Below the pieces are notes generated by a model. It was not told the origin of the DNA, did no database searches, and saw nothing but the letters and a program-made list of their open reading frames with translations. A program made the translations under genes and the position numbers. This document shows positions 37,963 to 51,050 of a stretch of DNA of 64,000 nucleotides, one piece after another. This DNA comes from Chinchilla lanigera. Its lineage: Eukaryota > Chordata > Mammalia > Rodentia > Chinchillidae. The first letter of the stretch is position 1. Each line of letters opens with the position of its first letter. The stretch spans positions 4,082,801 through 4,146,800 of the forward strand of contig NW_004955475.1 in NCBI RefSeq assembly GCF_000276665.1. Direction: 5' to 3'.

Positions 37963-38374
37963 GAACTACATGAGAATATACATAATGACTAATGCAATCG
38001 AGGTGACATTTCAGAAATAGACCCCACAGAGATGATGAATTTATCTTTGTCGAAGCGTTCATATGATTCAAGAGGGAAAGTACAGACTTTTCAATAAATG
38101 ATGCTGGGACAAACTGGGTATCCCCCATGCAGAAGAATAAACTTGGACCCTCCCTCATACTACATGCAAAAATTAACTCAAAATGCATTTAAAGCCTGGG
38201 TAAAATAGCTAAAATAATAAAAGTTTCTAAACAAAGTACAGAGAAAAACTTTTGTGACTTTAGGTTAGCTAACAGTTACTTAAATATGACAACTAAAGCA
38301 CAAATAACAAAGAGAAAATAAATTGAGCTTCATCAAAGTTAAAGTATGTGAGATTCAAATTATACTATCAGGAA

Positions 38375-38556
38375 GCCAGGCATAGTGGTTCATGTCTGCA
38401 ATCCCAGTTACTCAAGAGGCTGAGGCAGGAAGATCACAAGTTTGAGCCCAACCTTAGGAACTTAGACCCAGTTTTAAAATACAAAAAAAATTAAAGGCTA
38501 GGAATGTAGCTCAGTGTGAAGGTCCTTGGTTCAATTCAAAGCACTCGCCCCCTCAA
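38375..38556 (+). mobile_element. Dimeric B1-ID SINE
   Basis: B1 half GCCAGGCATAGTGGTTCATG to GAGGCAGGAAGATCACAAG. ID half GGCTAGGAATGTAGCTCAGT to TGGTTCAATTC. Complete order, moderately diverged. Confidence 0.92.
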
Positions 38557-39639
38557 AAGAAGAAAGTGAAAAGAAATAATGTGATAAAACACTTTTCTAT
38601 CATACACCTCATAAGGATCCAGAAGATCGTAATTCAACAATAAGAAAGACAAGTAACACTCAAAAAGGGCAAAGCAGTTCAGTATGCATTTCTCCCAGGA
38701 AGAAATATAAATGGCCAATAAATTCATGAAAAGGTACACACTATCACTTGCCATCAGGGAAATGCATACCTAAACCCCTGCACACTGAATAGGAGGGCTA
38801 TATATATGATTAATAAGAAGGTCAATAACAAGCATTGAGGAAGATGTGGGAAAACACGAACCCTCACTTCATACACTGTTGGTAGGAACGTAAAATGGTG
38901 CAGCCGCAGTGAAAACATTTTGGCAGTTCCTCAGTAAGTTAAAAATATAGCTACCATATGACACAACAATTTCACTCCCAGGTATATACTTAGGAGAACT
39001 GAAAACCTAGGCTCACACAAAAACTATTATCCATAACATCCAAAAACTAGAAATAACTCAAATGTTCACCAAATGATGAGTGAATAAACTAAAATATGGT
39101 TTATCTATTCAATAGAACACATCACTACAAAATAATAAAACACATTATGATACAAATGAACCTTAAAAAACTCTATGCTAAGTGAAAGAATCCAGACATG
39201 AAAGTCCACACATGCAGTATTCCACTTAGAGAATATGTCCAGAATAGTCCACTTATAGAATGTCCAGAATAGACAAGTAAAAAAATTTTTTTAAAAATTT
39301 AAAAAGCAGACTAATGGTTTCCAGGGACTAGGTTTGGGAGAAATGTGAATATTTTGCTGAACGGGTCCAAGAAGAATATATTCTAGATAGCTTTTGTACT
39401 GTACAGTAAATATAGTTAGTAATAATGTATTATATAACGGAAACTTGCTAAGAAAGTAGCTTTGAAGTGTTCTTACCATAAAACATTACAAAACAAATCT
39501 ATGAGGTATTGCGTGTATTCACTTAATCACATATAGATATTACTACATATATTTATATATAGATATCCATACATTTATATATTCATATATACATATTTAT
39601 TGATACATATTTATCTCTCAATTTTAAAAATTATTTTTA

Positions 39640-40260
39640 AAAATGTTCTCTGACTGCATATGCAAAGGAGATGAATCATTATGCTAAAAGGATATTGCAC
39701 TCCCACATTTATTGCAGCATTGTTCACAATAGCTAAATCCCAGATGACATTCAGTGGATGAATGGATAAAGAAAATATTGTATATATACACAATGGAATG
39801 TTATTTGGGGACAAAACAGAATAATATCTTGTCATATGTAGTGACATGGATGAAGTGGAACATATAATGCTAAGTAAAATAAGTCAGACACAGGCAAATG
39901 TCATTTGTTATCACTCAGTTGTAGAAACTATTCAATCTTACAGAAGGATGGGCAGGTATAGAGACTGGAAAGGCATAAGGAGGGAATGGAAAGAATTTCA
40001 ATAAGGGGACATAAAACTAGTCAAAGTAGGAGAATTATTTGTGGTTCTTTAGTATAGTACATTAGGATAGCTACAGCTTGAACAATCTAGGATATACTTC
40101 AGAACCACTAGGAGGATATAAAATGCTCAACATGTAAAAATAATTATTGTTCAAGGAGATAGAAATTCTTATGTGCTGATTTGATAATTACACCCTGCAC
40201 ACATGTATTGAATTAATCTACCCAATTAAAGATGTGCAAATATGAAGCATGATAAAAAAC
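39640..40260 (+). mobile_element. L1 3' end of an older family
   Basis: Contains GCAGCATTGTTCACAATAGC, GGATGAATGGATAAAGAAAA, CACAATGGAATGTTATTTGG and AAGTCAGACACAGG in L1 order, then a 3' UTR unlike types A and B. Confidence 0.8.
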
Positions 40261-40309
40261 TACAGTGATAGTTTAATTTTTTAAAAAAAGTTATTACAGT
40301 AAAAAATGC

Positions 40310-40660
40310 ATGGCAATTAATCTTCCCAAAATACTCCCCTATACTCTGAACTCACTATTCACACCATTCTTGCAGTTTTTTGGAACAGTTCTGGATATCC
40401 TTTCTGATGAGTATCTTTAGTTGTGCTATTATAGCTACTACCTTCATGTCTTGGATCGATTCAAAAAGTTTACCTTCCATGATGATCTTGATTTTGCGGA
40501 AGAACTAGAAATCACAGTTTCAGATCTAGTCAGACAGATAAGAACACATCTTAATGTTTTCACATGGTTGTCTTTCTGTTGGATGGCAGTTGACAGCAGC
40601 ATTCATCATACTTTTTTGATCATGCCTCATAAAGACATGCCTTATTAAGAAAGAAGTCTC
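40310..40660 (-). pseudogene. Mariner-like transposase relic
   Basis: Read on the minus strand, 40513 down to about 40355 gives a frame with one stop that includes KIKIIMEGKLFESIQDM and then a block resembling AQLK...KDIQNC...LQEWCE. This is the order at the C-terminal end of mariner transposases in mammals. Terminal repeats were not identified. Subfamily unknown. Confidence 0.5.
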
Positions 40661-41044
40661 TCAGAAAGTGGCGAGAGCAATAGGAAAAGTGTGCCTGAAG
40701 GCAGAGGGGCATTTTTAGAGGGATTATTGGCAACGTATCTTTAAATCTAATAAATTATTAAAATAATATCATTCATGATATATTTGGATCACAGCTCATA
40801 TTATGTCTTAAAACACAATAAATAAATAAAACAGTTTATACAAGGAAAATGTGATTTTACTATGGGAGAAGATTCATTACATATTTAATATAAAATGTTT
40901 ATATTTCAAAGCAGAAATAAATAAAAACAGGATGCTGTGGAAATACACAGTAGCGACAATTATACAATCTTAAATTTAAAATTAAAAAATACACTAAAAT
41001 TCTAAAACTGTTCACAGAAAGTGATTAATTTTATGGTATATGCT

Positions 41045-41045
41045 A

Positions 41046-41105
<60 letters not shown>
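41045..41105. repeat. Compound (CT)n(AT)n(AC)n microsatellite
   Basis: About 11 CT units run directly into about 16 AT units and a short AC run. Confidence 0.97.
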
Positions 41106-41309
41106 AAGTGAAATTAATCTAGATAAAGTGACATTTCTACTTTGAGTGCCCACTATCTACCACATATTCCTTCTCTCTTGAGGAAAACATGGTTATAGAC
41201 TTTTTGTGCAAAAAAACTTGTATTTACATACCTATATGCCTACACCAGTAGACTAGCTATAGTTCGATATATTAAACTGATGCTCAAAATAGAGCAAACT
41301 TGAATAAAT

Positions 41310-42935
41310 ACCCTGATGTTGAACCTCAATCTTCTAGAAAAAGAACGAGTTAAACCTAAAGCACACACAAAAGGGAGGAAATTAAAAAGATCAGAGCAAT
41401 TTAGACTAAGAACACAATACAAATAATGAATGAATCAAAGGGTTTGTTCTTTGAAAGATCAAATAAAATTGACATACCCTTAGGCAACAAAAAATAAGAA
41501 AGCAAAAAATAGCCTCAAAAATACCCTCAGCCTCAAAAAATAGGAAAGCAAAGCTACAGAAAGAACACCAAACACCCTCAGGTACCTTAACTGTGACAAA
41601 GGGACCGAACACCTTCACAGGATGAAAGATAGCCTCTTTAATAAATGGTGCTGGGAAAACTGGCTTTCCATATGTTGAAGATTAAAAATAGACATATGTA
41701 TCTTACTACACACTAAACTAAAATAAAAATGGATCAAAGATCTAAATATAAAAACAAAATAACTCAATCTGCTGAAAGGCAGAATAGGTAAAACTCTTGA
41801 AGATACAGGTGTAGGCAAAGACTTTATGAACAAAACCCCAACTGCACAGGAAATATTACAACAAATCAACATATCATGTTAAAAATTTTTGCACAGGAAA
41901 AGAAATCAGCAATGGAGTAAAAAGACAACCCACAGAATGGAAAAAAAATTACCAGCTATTTCTCAGACAAAAGATTAATATCTAGAATAAATAAAGAAGT
42001 TAAAAAATCAGACCATCCATATTTAAAGACTCAGTCCAAAAATGGACATATGAAATGACTATACATTTATCAGATGAAGAAATATAAACAGCAAATAAAT
42101 ATATCAAAAAATGTTCAACATTGCCAATCATTTGAGAAATGCAAATTAAAACAACACTGAGAGTCCATATCACTTCAGAAAGAATGCCTATCTTCAAAAA
42201 ATCAACCAATAACAAATGCTGGCGAGGCTGTGGGGAAAGAGGAACCTTTCTCCACTGTTGGTGGGAGTGTAAATTCGTACAATTAAAATAGAAATCAGTA
42301 TGGAGGTTCCTCAAAAAACTAAAACTACGGGTTCCATTTGATACAGGTGTGCTCCTTCTATGTATCCCCCCAAAGAGTTAAAAGCATCATACCACACCAA
42401 TGTTTCCATATCCATGTTTATAGAAGTATGATTTTAATAGGTGAATCTTGGAAACACTGAGACGCCCATGAGTGGATGAATGGATAAAGAAAATATGGTT
42501 TTTATATACAATGGCATACTACATTGGTATAGAACAGGATAAATTTGAGACATTTTTAGGTAAATGGATACACCTTCAGATCACAAATTTAAGTGAAATA
42601 AATCAGACACATGTATTTAAATCACATTGTTTCCATTGTGTGAGAAACCAAAAGAGTAAATACGGACCAAAATGGATGATACACATTGAGAGGTAGGGAG
42701 AAACTGTTCAAATGGGAAGGGGAATAAGTGAGGGGGCAAGGGGAAAGGAAGGAAGGGAAAAAGAAAAAATGAAACAAAGCTTTTATAAATGGGGATGGGA
42801 ATAAGGGTTGAAGGGAGGGGAGGGGAATGGGGAAAATAATCAAGGTATATTATGCATATGTAAAATTTCTTATATGAATGTAATCATTATGTATATCAAA
42901 AGTGTGCCAAGAAAATTGAATTTAAAAAAATTAAT
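41310..42935 (+). mobile_element. L1 3' portion with type B 3' UTR and internal deletion
   Basis: Starts in mid ORF2 (AAAGAACGAGTTAAACCTAA) and jumps near 41580-41600 to a point just before GGTGCTGGGAAAACTGGC, losing RT sequence. It continues through AAATGCTGGCGAGGCTGTGG and CACTGTTGGTGGGAGTG to a polypurine-rich 3' UTR ending with a short A-run. The 3' UTR (AATGTAATCATTATGTA) matches 48720-48770 but not type A. Confidence 0.8.
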
Positions 42936-44214
42936 TAATGCTCACACAGCCCTTGCTACACATTCTTCCACATCTTCAGTAGCTTCTCCCTCAAAATGAA
43001 CTGATACCTCTAAAAAAAAGGGGTGTCCCAATATTCCTCCAGTAGCTCCCTCATGAATTCAATAAAGTAAGGAATGTCTTAGAGAATATTCTCTAATGAA
43101 ATATCTCTGAAAAGTGAATGGACAAAGGACTATTATCTAAATCTCACCTCAGTATTTTCAGAGATCAGATCTACCAAGCAAAGTGAGTAGTAATCTGAGA
43201 AAGTTCCGGTTTATTGCCAGTCATATTAAACAGTAGAATCTCCGGGTTACAGAATAAGAATTATGAATTACGAAGGAAATGTAAGGTCAGCTAGCTCAAA
43301 CCAATCTCTGTCCCCTGATTAATACACAAACACCTTTGAGAATATCTCCTGCCAACAATTGCCCAGCTCAACTCTTCGAACACAACCAGTGATGAGAAAG
43401 GAAGTCAGTGTTTCCCAGTGTAACACTTCCGTTTTTCAGATAATTCTAATCAGAAGCAGAATCCTCAATTCTGCCTCTGTTTGAATGAAAGTACAAGCCA
43501 TAAATCTTGGCAAATACTGCAAAGGGATAAAATACAAACAAGAGAATGGGATGAGACAGAACAAAAACTCTGCTATAACAAAAGTCACCAAATACTTTTC
43601 TATCACCACAGTGAAGAAATGACAAAGTGTGTGTACAAAGATAGATGTGGAATGTAGACTGAAAGGAATCTGGTTGACTGAGGGCACAGCTCTCATTCTG
43701 ATACACACATATACAACATGTTTTGGAGTCTTAATCCCAGTTTTCAAGAATATTAAGCATGCTTAGAGATTCTTGTGCAACACTTAGCACAAAGAAAATC
43801 AGTGTAATTTGTACAGTCAGGCATAGAAACCATTCCTTGGTCCCTCAAGAGAAAGAGTTTAATAACTGTCACTAATTACATTAAAGATTATCATAGGAAG
43901 GCAGATAACACATTGTTCTCCATTTCTAGCACATAATGAGAAGTAATGAGTTTTAACCAGAGCAATGAAGATCTTGGTTATATAACAGACCAAAAAATAA
44001 GAGGAAAGGAAAGGAGAGAAGTAAAGATGAGATTAAAATTTCCATAGGAATACTCAGTCTTTTCATTAATGACTTTCCATCAACACTTTAGACCAGGCCT
44101 GGCCCATTAAGTTCCACTGTACCCTAACATATGCCCATGACCTCAGCTTGGCTACACTTTCAATTTATTGTAATGCATCCCATTTATTCCACTTCCACAT
44201 CTTTATACCCTTCT
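42936..44214. other. Intron, no feature seen
   Basis: No exon or RNA recognised. Overlapping open frames near 43440-43750 on the minus strand have no domain. Confidence 0.4.
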
Positions 44215-44323
44215 TTTTTTTTTTTTTTTTTTTTTTTTGGTTTTTCTCTGGTACCGGGAACCGAACTCACGACCTTGCACTTGCCAGGCAGGCGCTTTGC
44301 CGCTGAGCTAAATCCCCAGCCCC
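44215..44323 (-). mobile_element. Young ID SINE with target-site duplication
   Basis: Long T-tail, then TCTGGTACCGGGAACCGAAC through GCTAAATCCCCAGCCC. An exact 11-bp duplication TATACCCTTCT lies at 44204-44214 and 44324-44334. Confidence 0.95.
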
Positions 44324-44649
44324 TATACCCTTCTAATTTGCAAATTTACTTCCCCTCCAAGAAGGCCTTCCCCATTCTGTCCTATTATTCTTTTATTCCT
44401 AGTTTCCTTGAATATCCAATACTTTTCTACAAACTCTCATTTAGGCTTTGAAACAGTTCTGCAGGGCAGTCAAAGCAAGGCAAGCTCAGAGAAGGGGATG
44501 CCTCATAGTAAACAAATTTCAGTCAGGACTGAAGCCAGGTCTCCAGACTCTTAGGCCAAAATTAGGAGAAACAGTCTATGGCAGAGGTAAATGGTGAAGA
44601 TTTTAGAGTCTACATAAAAAAATATTGGCTCTACAATTGCCATGCCATG

Positions 44650-44815
44650 TAACACATTACTTCTCTGATCCTCAGTTTCCTCCTCCCTCATTTTTGAAAC
44701 ACCGAATAGCATGAATATAATTCATGGGTTGTTATAAGGATTAAATAAGGTAATACATGTCAAACACTTAGGTAATGCCTATGAAACAGTTCCTTGAACA
44801 AAGTTAAGTATTACC
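44650..44815 (-). mobile_element. MIR fragment
   Basis: Plus strand CTCTGATCCTCAGTTTCCTC, then AAGGATTAAATAAGGTAATA, the reverse-complement order of MIR. Confidence 0.75.
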
Positions 44816-45590
44816 TTTTCTTGTTATCATCCCCTAGTTGACATTATCTGACCCCAGAATGATGAAACAACCTTTTCCAGGACAAAGAAGCCACAGTCTA
44901 TCTACTCCCCACTGATGCCACAATCTTATTGGTGTGAAATGCCTCACAACATTTCTATTTGGGAAGGTTTTAACCTACTCCATAACTTTAGCCTATCTAA
45001 CACTACATGGGAAAATGAACTTCTAAAGATTTTCCCCAAACACAATTTTATCTTACTGCATTATAATTTCTGAGCTACTGTTGGTCTTTTCCCACAAACA
45101 AAACCATTACTAAATGTGCCCTTAAGAATAATCTATGCTAAAATATAGCCTCCCCAGGACCTTGAATCATGATATCTGAAAAACAACAATTTGGTGAAGA
45201 GAAAAAAAATGTGCATCTCTGGCAATCAGAAGGAAGCTGACAAGAAAACTAGAACCTACAGAAAATCTGGATAAATGGTGTACAATTCAGAGAAAGGAAG
45301 GAAGTAGTCTGGAAAGTGACCCAGGCTCCCAGGGAGGGGGGCCTTTTTTGCTTAAAAGGGAAGCAGGAAGAGGGTCAGTACGTCCAGGGACAAACAACAG
45401 ATCAGGCCAGTAGCAGTGGCCCCAAGAAGAACACACAGATATTGTTAACTGAAAAAACAGTGTGAGGTTTTACTCTAAAAGTGACTTATTCTACATGGCA
45501 GGCTAGAGCTGGAGAAGAAATCTAGTGCAGGACCCACCACATTTAATAGGGTTTAATCAGGAATCATTTTGGGAAGGATTAATTGTTGAA
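44816..45590. other. Intron, no feature seen
   Basis: Unique-looking sequence with no recognised gene, RNA or repeat. Confidence 0.4.
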
Positions 45591-45594
45591 GATT

Positions 45595-48500
45595 GAGCCA
45601 CAGGGCAACTATTGAGAAACTATAACTTAGGGTTTCTTGCATTACCCCACCACAGTGACTGGGTGGGAGGCAGTGACAAGAGATTGTCACGGAGAAGGCA
45701 TGAGTTAGTTATAGACACTGCCGAGAAGTTTAGGCTCAGGCAAGAAAGGATACTGGGGCCTCACTCTCTGTGGAAGAACCAGGCTGATTCTGTGAACCTT
45801 TCAGCGGGGTCTGGGTCTTAAAGTGCTGGTATTAAGTCCAGCGATCTGCTTGACCTACTTCCCATCACGACCACCTGGCTGCCTACATCTAACACACAGC
45901 TAAGTGATCTGTTTACTTTCCCATTTACCAACATGAGCAGGGATATGCCTTGCTTTAGACAGATGCTACAGCCTGGAATGTAAAATTAGAGGGGCCTCTG
46001 GAGCTGAGGTGGGAGGGCACCTCACAAACCTATAGGCTCTAAAAGTAGCCATGACTTGCATGCACAGATCAACATAACGAACGAGGAGCTGCCAGAGTGA
46101 GTGCAGACCTCTTGCAGAAACCACTGACCAATCAAACTCATAAAGAAAGATGGGACAAGATTCAGCATTCACATAAAACCTTAAATATGGAAACAAAATA
46201 CATTTTAGCACTGACACACTATCCCTTCCCCAGATATAGTGGATTTCTATACTGCAGTCCCTGGAAATAAACCACTCATCCAAAAACAGGAAAGAATTTT
46301 TCTATCATTTCTCTTTTTCTTCATTGATTTATGGAGATTTTCTTTTTCTTCTTTATTCTGTTTGCTGATTCACTTTTTCCACTTTATTTTGCTCTGTGGT
46401 TTCTTTTACTTTTCCTTTTCATTCTTTTTGGTTATCTTTATTTAATTCTATTACTTTACTTTTAATCCTTAATAGCATCCTTTATCTCAGTTTCCTCTTA
46501 TCTTTCTCATCTTTCATCTTTCAAACTTTACTACTTTGATTTTTCCTTCCAAACTCTTGTGTATTTACTTTATTATTAAACATTAGTACGGATCTCTTTT
46601 CTGTGGTTAAGGGTGGTACAGTGGTAGCTTCTATTGGTTCCGATTATATGTTAATATATTGTCTATTTTGACTCCATTATTGCTGCTGATTTTGGTTCTA
46701 CTCCTAAAGTAGCATAGTTGTTGCTGTTATTTGTATTTTGCTATATGCCAGTATCTGGTTTGTCTACATGGCATTAATGATACTAAAGTTCATTTCCAGA
46801 GCTTGTGTGTTGGACCAATTATACTATACTCTCCCCTCCTCAAATTAATTGAGGTGGTTGGATCTTGGGACAGAGGCTAAGGTCTATAGTAAGCCTCACC
46901 TAGAGTAAGTATTGAAAAGTAAAAATGAATTATGGTGTCTCCACACTTGCAAAAATAACTTTCCTCTATACTTGAACAAAAAATTCTCAGCATGTACACA
47001 CTACCCCCAAACATAAAAACACAAGGAAACAAAATGCTTCCAAAACCTCCAGATTCCCCCAAAGCTGATGCTTAGAGCATCAATGGGAAGGAAATCAAAA
47101 GCCAAACAGAGGAATTAAATGAAGTGGTAACAGAAGAGACAAAAAATTACATTTGTAAGTTCCTCAATGAAGTTATAGATGATATAATGTATTTAATAAA
47201 CAAAATGATCAGCGGACATCAATAAAAATCTACTTAAGTTAAATAAAATTATATGAAATATGAATGACCAGTTTAGCAAACAATGAGGTGCCACAAAAAG
47301 ATACTAAACAGAAAGCTAAGAGATTAAAATTCTACTGAGTGTATGAGCAGCAGAATGGACTGATGTGAGGCTAGAATGTCACCAATACAAGATGGGACTG
47401 ACACAGGTGACCATATACTCAGAGGTATCTTAGAAGCAACAACAGAACATGAAAAATGGATCCAATAGCTGCTAGATGATGGAAAAAAGATTAACCTGAG
47501 ATTAACTGGAATCAGTGAAAAAAATCAGAAGACAGTATAAATAGCATAAAAACCTGTTTACAGAAATAATAGCAGAAAACTTTCCAAACATGGGGAAAGA
47601 ATTTAACATACAATAAGTGAGGCATGTAGAAGACCTAATAGTCATGATCAGAAAAGAACTCCATGATACATCATAGACAAAATACCAGAAGTCCAATACA
47701 AAGCCAAAATCTTAAAAGCTGTTAGAGAAAAGCAATGAATCACATTTAAAGGTAAAACCATTAAAATTAAATCAGACTTTTCAACACAAACGTTAGAGGC
47801 TAGGCCTAAAAGAAAACAATTCCAATACAGACAGAGTGAAGAGGCAATCCACAGCACAGGGAGAATTTTTTCCAGCTACACCATTGACAAAGGACTAATA
47901 TCTTGAATATCTAAGGAACTCAGGGAATTATATCCCCCCAAATAAAAGACCCAATCATAAAATGGGTAAGTGAAATTAATAGACACTCTTAGAAGAGTGA
48001 CAAATCCATAAATACGTGAAAACATGTTCAATATATCTGGCCATAAGAGAAATGAAAATTATAACAACACTAAGATTCCCTCTTAACCCAAGTATAATGG
48101 CTGTCATCAAGAAATCAAATAAATGATGGTGAGTTTGAAAGGCAAAAGGATGGCTTCTACATTTTAGTGGGAATACAACTAGTACAATCACTATGGAAAT
48201 AAGTATGGAGATTCCTCAAAATACAAAAAGCAGAAATTCCATTCAACCCAGCAATTCTTTTTCTAGGTATCTTTGAAAATGTTAAAGACACCATATTACA
48301 ATGATACATGCATATGTTTATCGTAGCACAATTTATCATACCTAAATCTTGGAAATAACCTATATGTCCATCCACAGATGAGTAGATTAAGAAAATGTGG
48401 CATTTAGATACAATAGAGTACTACTCTGTCATAAAGAATGATAAATTGGGGTAATCTGTAAGAAAATACATGCACCTTGAGACCATAATGTTAAGTGAAA

Positions 48501-48780
48501 TAAATCAGATACATAAATATTAATATTGCATGGTTTCTTTTATGTGATAAACTTAAAGTATAAGAAAGTGAAAGAACAAAATAAACAATAGATAACAGGA
48601 TACAGTGAGGTAGATCTTTTGCCAAAAGGAAGGGTGCTAAGATATGGAGGGAGGAAAGAAGGCAGAAGAAGGACATGAAAAAAAAATCTATTCTGTACAT
48701 GTACCAACTCCCTACTACAAATGTAATCATTATGTACCACAAATATGCAATAATTTTTTTTTAAATTTTAAAAGATCAAC
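45595..48780 (+). mobile_element. L1 with pyrimidine-rich 5' region and large ORF1-to-ORF2 deletion, type B 3' UTR
   Basis: Probable 5' UTR 45595-47050 including a T/C-rich block at 46290-46570, then ORF1-like sequence (47100-47820). The next bases correspond to late ORF2 (GAAGAGGCAATCCACAG at 47839), so roughly 3.3 kb is absent relative to the L1 at 1-6745. The junction CCAATACAGACAG shares ACAG with both sides. The 3' end has GTTAAGTGAAATAAATCAGA and the type B 3' UTR. The 5' limit is approximate. Confidence 0.7.
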
Positions 48781-50640
48781 AACTTATGCTTACTCAAAAT
48801 TAAATATGGGGATGAGTCTACCCTACCTATGTCCCTCAGGCCTGAGGCCAACTGAGCAGCAATATCAAAAAACTAAAAAATTTAAAATTATTTAAATTAG
48901 ATAAATAAAACAAATATCTGGACCAATGAGCAGAATTTATAGGTCTATTATTATGGTCTTTTCCCCAAATATATCATAAAAAACTTGTTTTCTAATCCAT
49001 TCTTGGCCTGCTGTGTATAGCACAGCATTCTACCATTTATTTCCTCATAATTGAAAAGTAACTGCTGAACTATCATTGTAGTAACATTTTGTCTCTTAAT
49101 AGAAGCTAGAGCTGTCAAGAAAGCACAGTCTAAAGACATATTCAGTAGGCATATTAGTTACAATATCATTCTTATTATTCATGAAAGTGTGGCAACATCA
49201 GAATGTACAGGCTTCTGTGTGGCTCATGTCCTCACACAAACACATGAATGGGAAGGAACAGAAGCCTTGTGTGTCCAGATGGCCTTGATCTAGTCACATA
49301 CATGTAATAACAGCAAGAGGATGATGCAGATGAAATGATTCATTCAAATGATGAGTGAAAGATAAAAGTCCAGAAGCCTGGAGAACAGGAGAAGATTGGC
49401 ACACCTGGTCTCACAATTCAGACCCTTGGTCTCACACTTTCAACTATGAAGAGCTGCAGAAATAGTAGAATCCATGCATTCTCAAGGGGCTATAAGGGAC
49501 GAGCAAGAGAAAAAATTATATTCCTTGTGCCATTAAAAGTTTGCTATCAATATCATCAGCATTATTATTGAATGCTTTGTGTTCCTTGACCATTTTCTGT
49601 ATGTCATGACCACTTGGGAAGCAATAAAATTTTAGAGGTGCTCAAATATCAGCAAGACAACTACTTTAGGTGACTTAAGTTATTCCCCATGTCCTAAAGT
49701 TCTCCAGCTCTATGAGTCAACAGAAATTGACTCATATAACTGAAAGATGAACAACTCATATAACTGAAAGACTCATATAACAAGAAAGATGAACAAATTC
49801 AAGTCTTTTAGTTAGATTCACTTCAATCAAATGTTAACTTAGACCAGAACCTCATTCCATAAAGAGTGTATGAGCAGTCACCCAAAATTACATTTTGGAG
49901 CATTAATAATAACAACATATGGTAACATATCGGTGCTGATGTTTCTCTTTGATGATATACAAATCATCAAAGGGGGCAAAAATAAAAGTTTCAGAAGACA
50001 TTGTTTGCACAAGGGAGACTGCAGATAGGATATTTGTGCTACTTAAAAGAGAAATGGGTTTCTAAGGATTTTCAAACAGAGCAATAACACTGAGCCATCA
50101 AACAGAAATATAGAAATGGAGGCTGGCTCTGCTAAGTACTTCTAGGGCCTATATAGGTCATATCCCATTTTGTAGACTAAATTCATTCATTTTATATCTG
50201 TAATGGGGATAGAAAAGGCTACCTTGCAGGGTTCTATGAGGTAGGGTATGTCAAGTAATATATAAAGGCAAAAGGGAAGGAATGATGAGGTAGTGGAAGG
50301 GCAAGAGGGGCATGAAGATAGGAAGCCTAGATCTTCTAAATGTCTCAGATAACATTCTAACAAAGAACTCCAGGTTTCAACTAACCCAAATGGATTTGTC
50401 CTTGTGTAAACTGCGTCTCTGCCAGCAGAGAAGGCAAAAAGCAAAGTTAAACAGAATTAGCTATTTATGAGTTTAGAAAGCACATACTTTCATTTTTAAG
50501 GAAATCACTGTGGCAGACTTTTGTTTTGACTTCACCCCTACTATCTCTATAGAAGGATCAAGAGGGTGGGGCCTAGGATTAGTACCATCTTTGATGTTCT
50601 ATTATATAAAACTCATCCCTTGCCTTCTTGGGAATACCTG
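48781..50640. other. Intron, mostly unique
   Basis: No exon or RNA recognised. Small tandem of AACTCATATAACTGAAAGA at about 49730-49800. Confidence 0.4.
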
Positions 50641-51050
50641 TGCATTAGTCAGATTTTCATTGCTGTAACCAAATATCTGGGAAAGTCAATTCACAGGAGA
50701 AACAGTTTACTTTGGTTTACAGTTTTAGAGGTTTCAGTTCATGGTTAGCTGGCTCAAAGGCAGAAACATCATTGTGGAAGGCTACACAGGAAAGCTGTTC
50801 AACTCATCATGTTACCCAGGAAACAGAGAACAGAAGAAGGGTCCAAGAAGAGATAACCCTTCAAAGGCATGCCCTCAGTGACCTATTTCTTCCAACAATG
50901 TCCCACCTTCTAACAGTATATTGAACTGGGAACTCAACAAAAGATTAGTCCATTGATAAGGCTAATGCCCTCATGATCTAATTACTTTCCAAAAAACAAC
51001 TCTGAGCACACGAGGCTTTGGAGGGACTCTTTTATATTCAAAGTGTAACA
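50641..51050 (-). mobile_element. MaLR-like LTR, minus strand
   Basis: On the minus strand it starts TGTTACACTTTGAATATAA and ends GACTAATGCA, matching MaLR termini. Internal order includes GGTCACTGAGGGCATGCC and AACTGTAAACCAAAG blocks. About 410 bp. Confidence 0.75.

Larger units (their letters stand above)
35890..39520 (+). mobile_element. Old L1 ORF2 relic, several times interrupted
   Basis: Plus-strand L1 sequence through the RT region to the 3' end (ATGATGCTGGGACAAACTGG near 38098, CTGTTGGTAGGAACGTAAAA near 38876). Interrupted by a type A L1 3' UTR (37220-37685), an out-of-order duplicate of its own RT region (37809-37962) and a B1-ID SINE (38375-38556). No usable frame remains. Confidence 0.75.
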
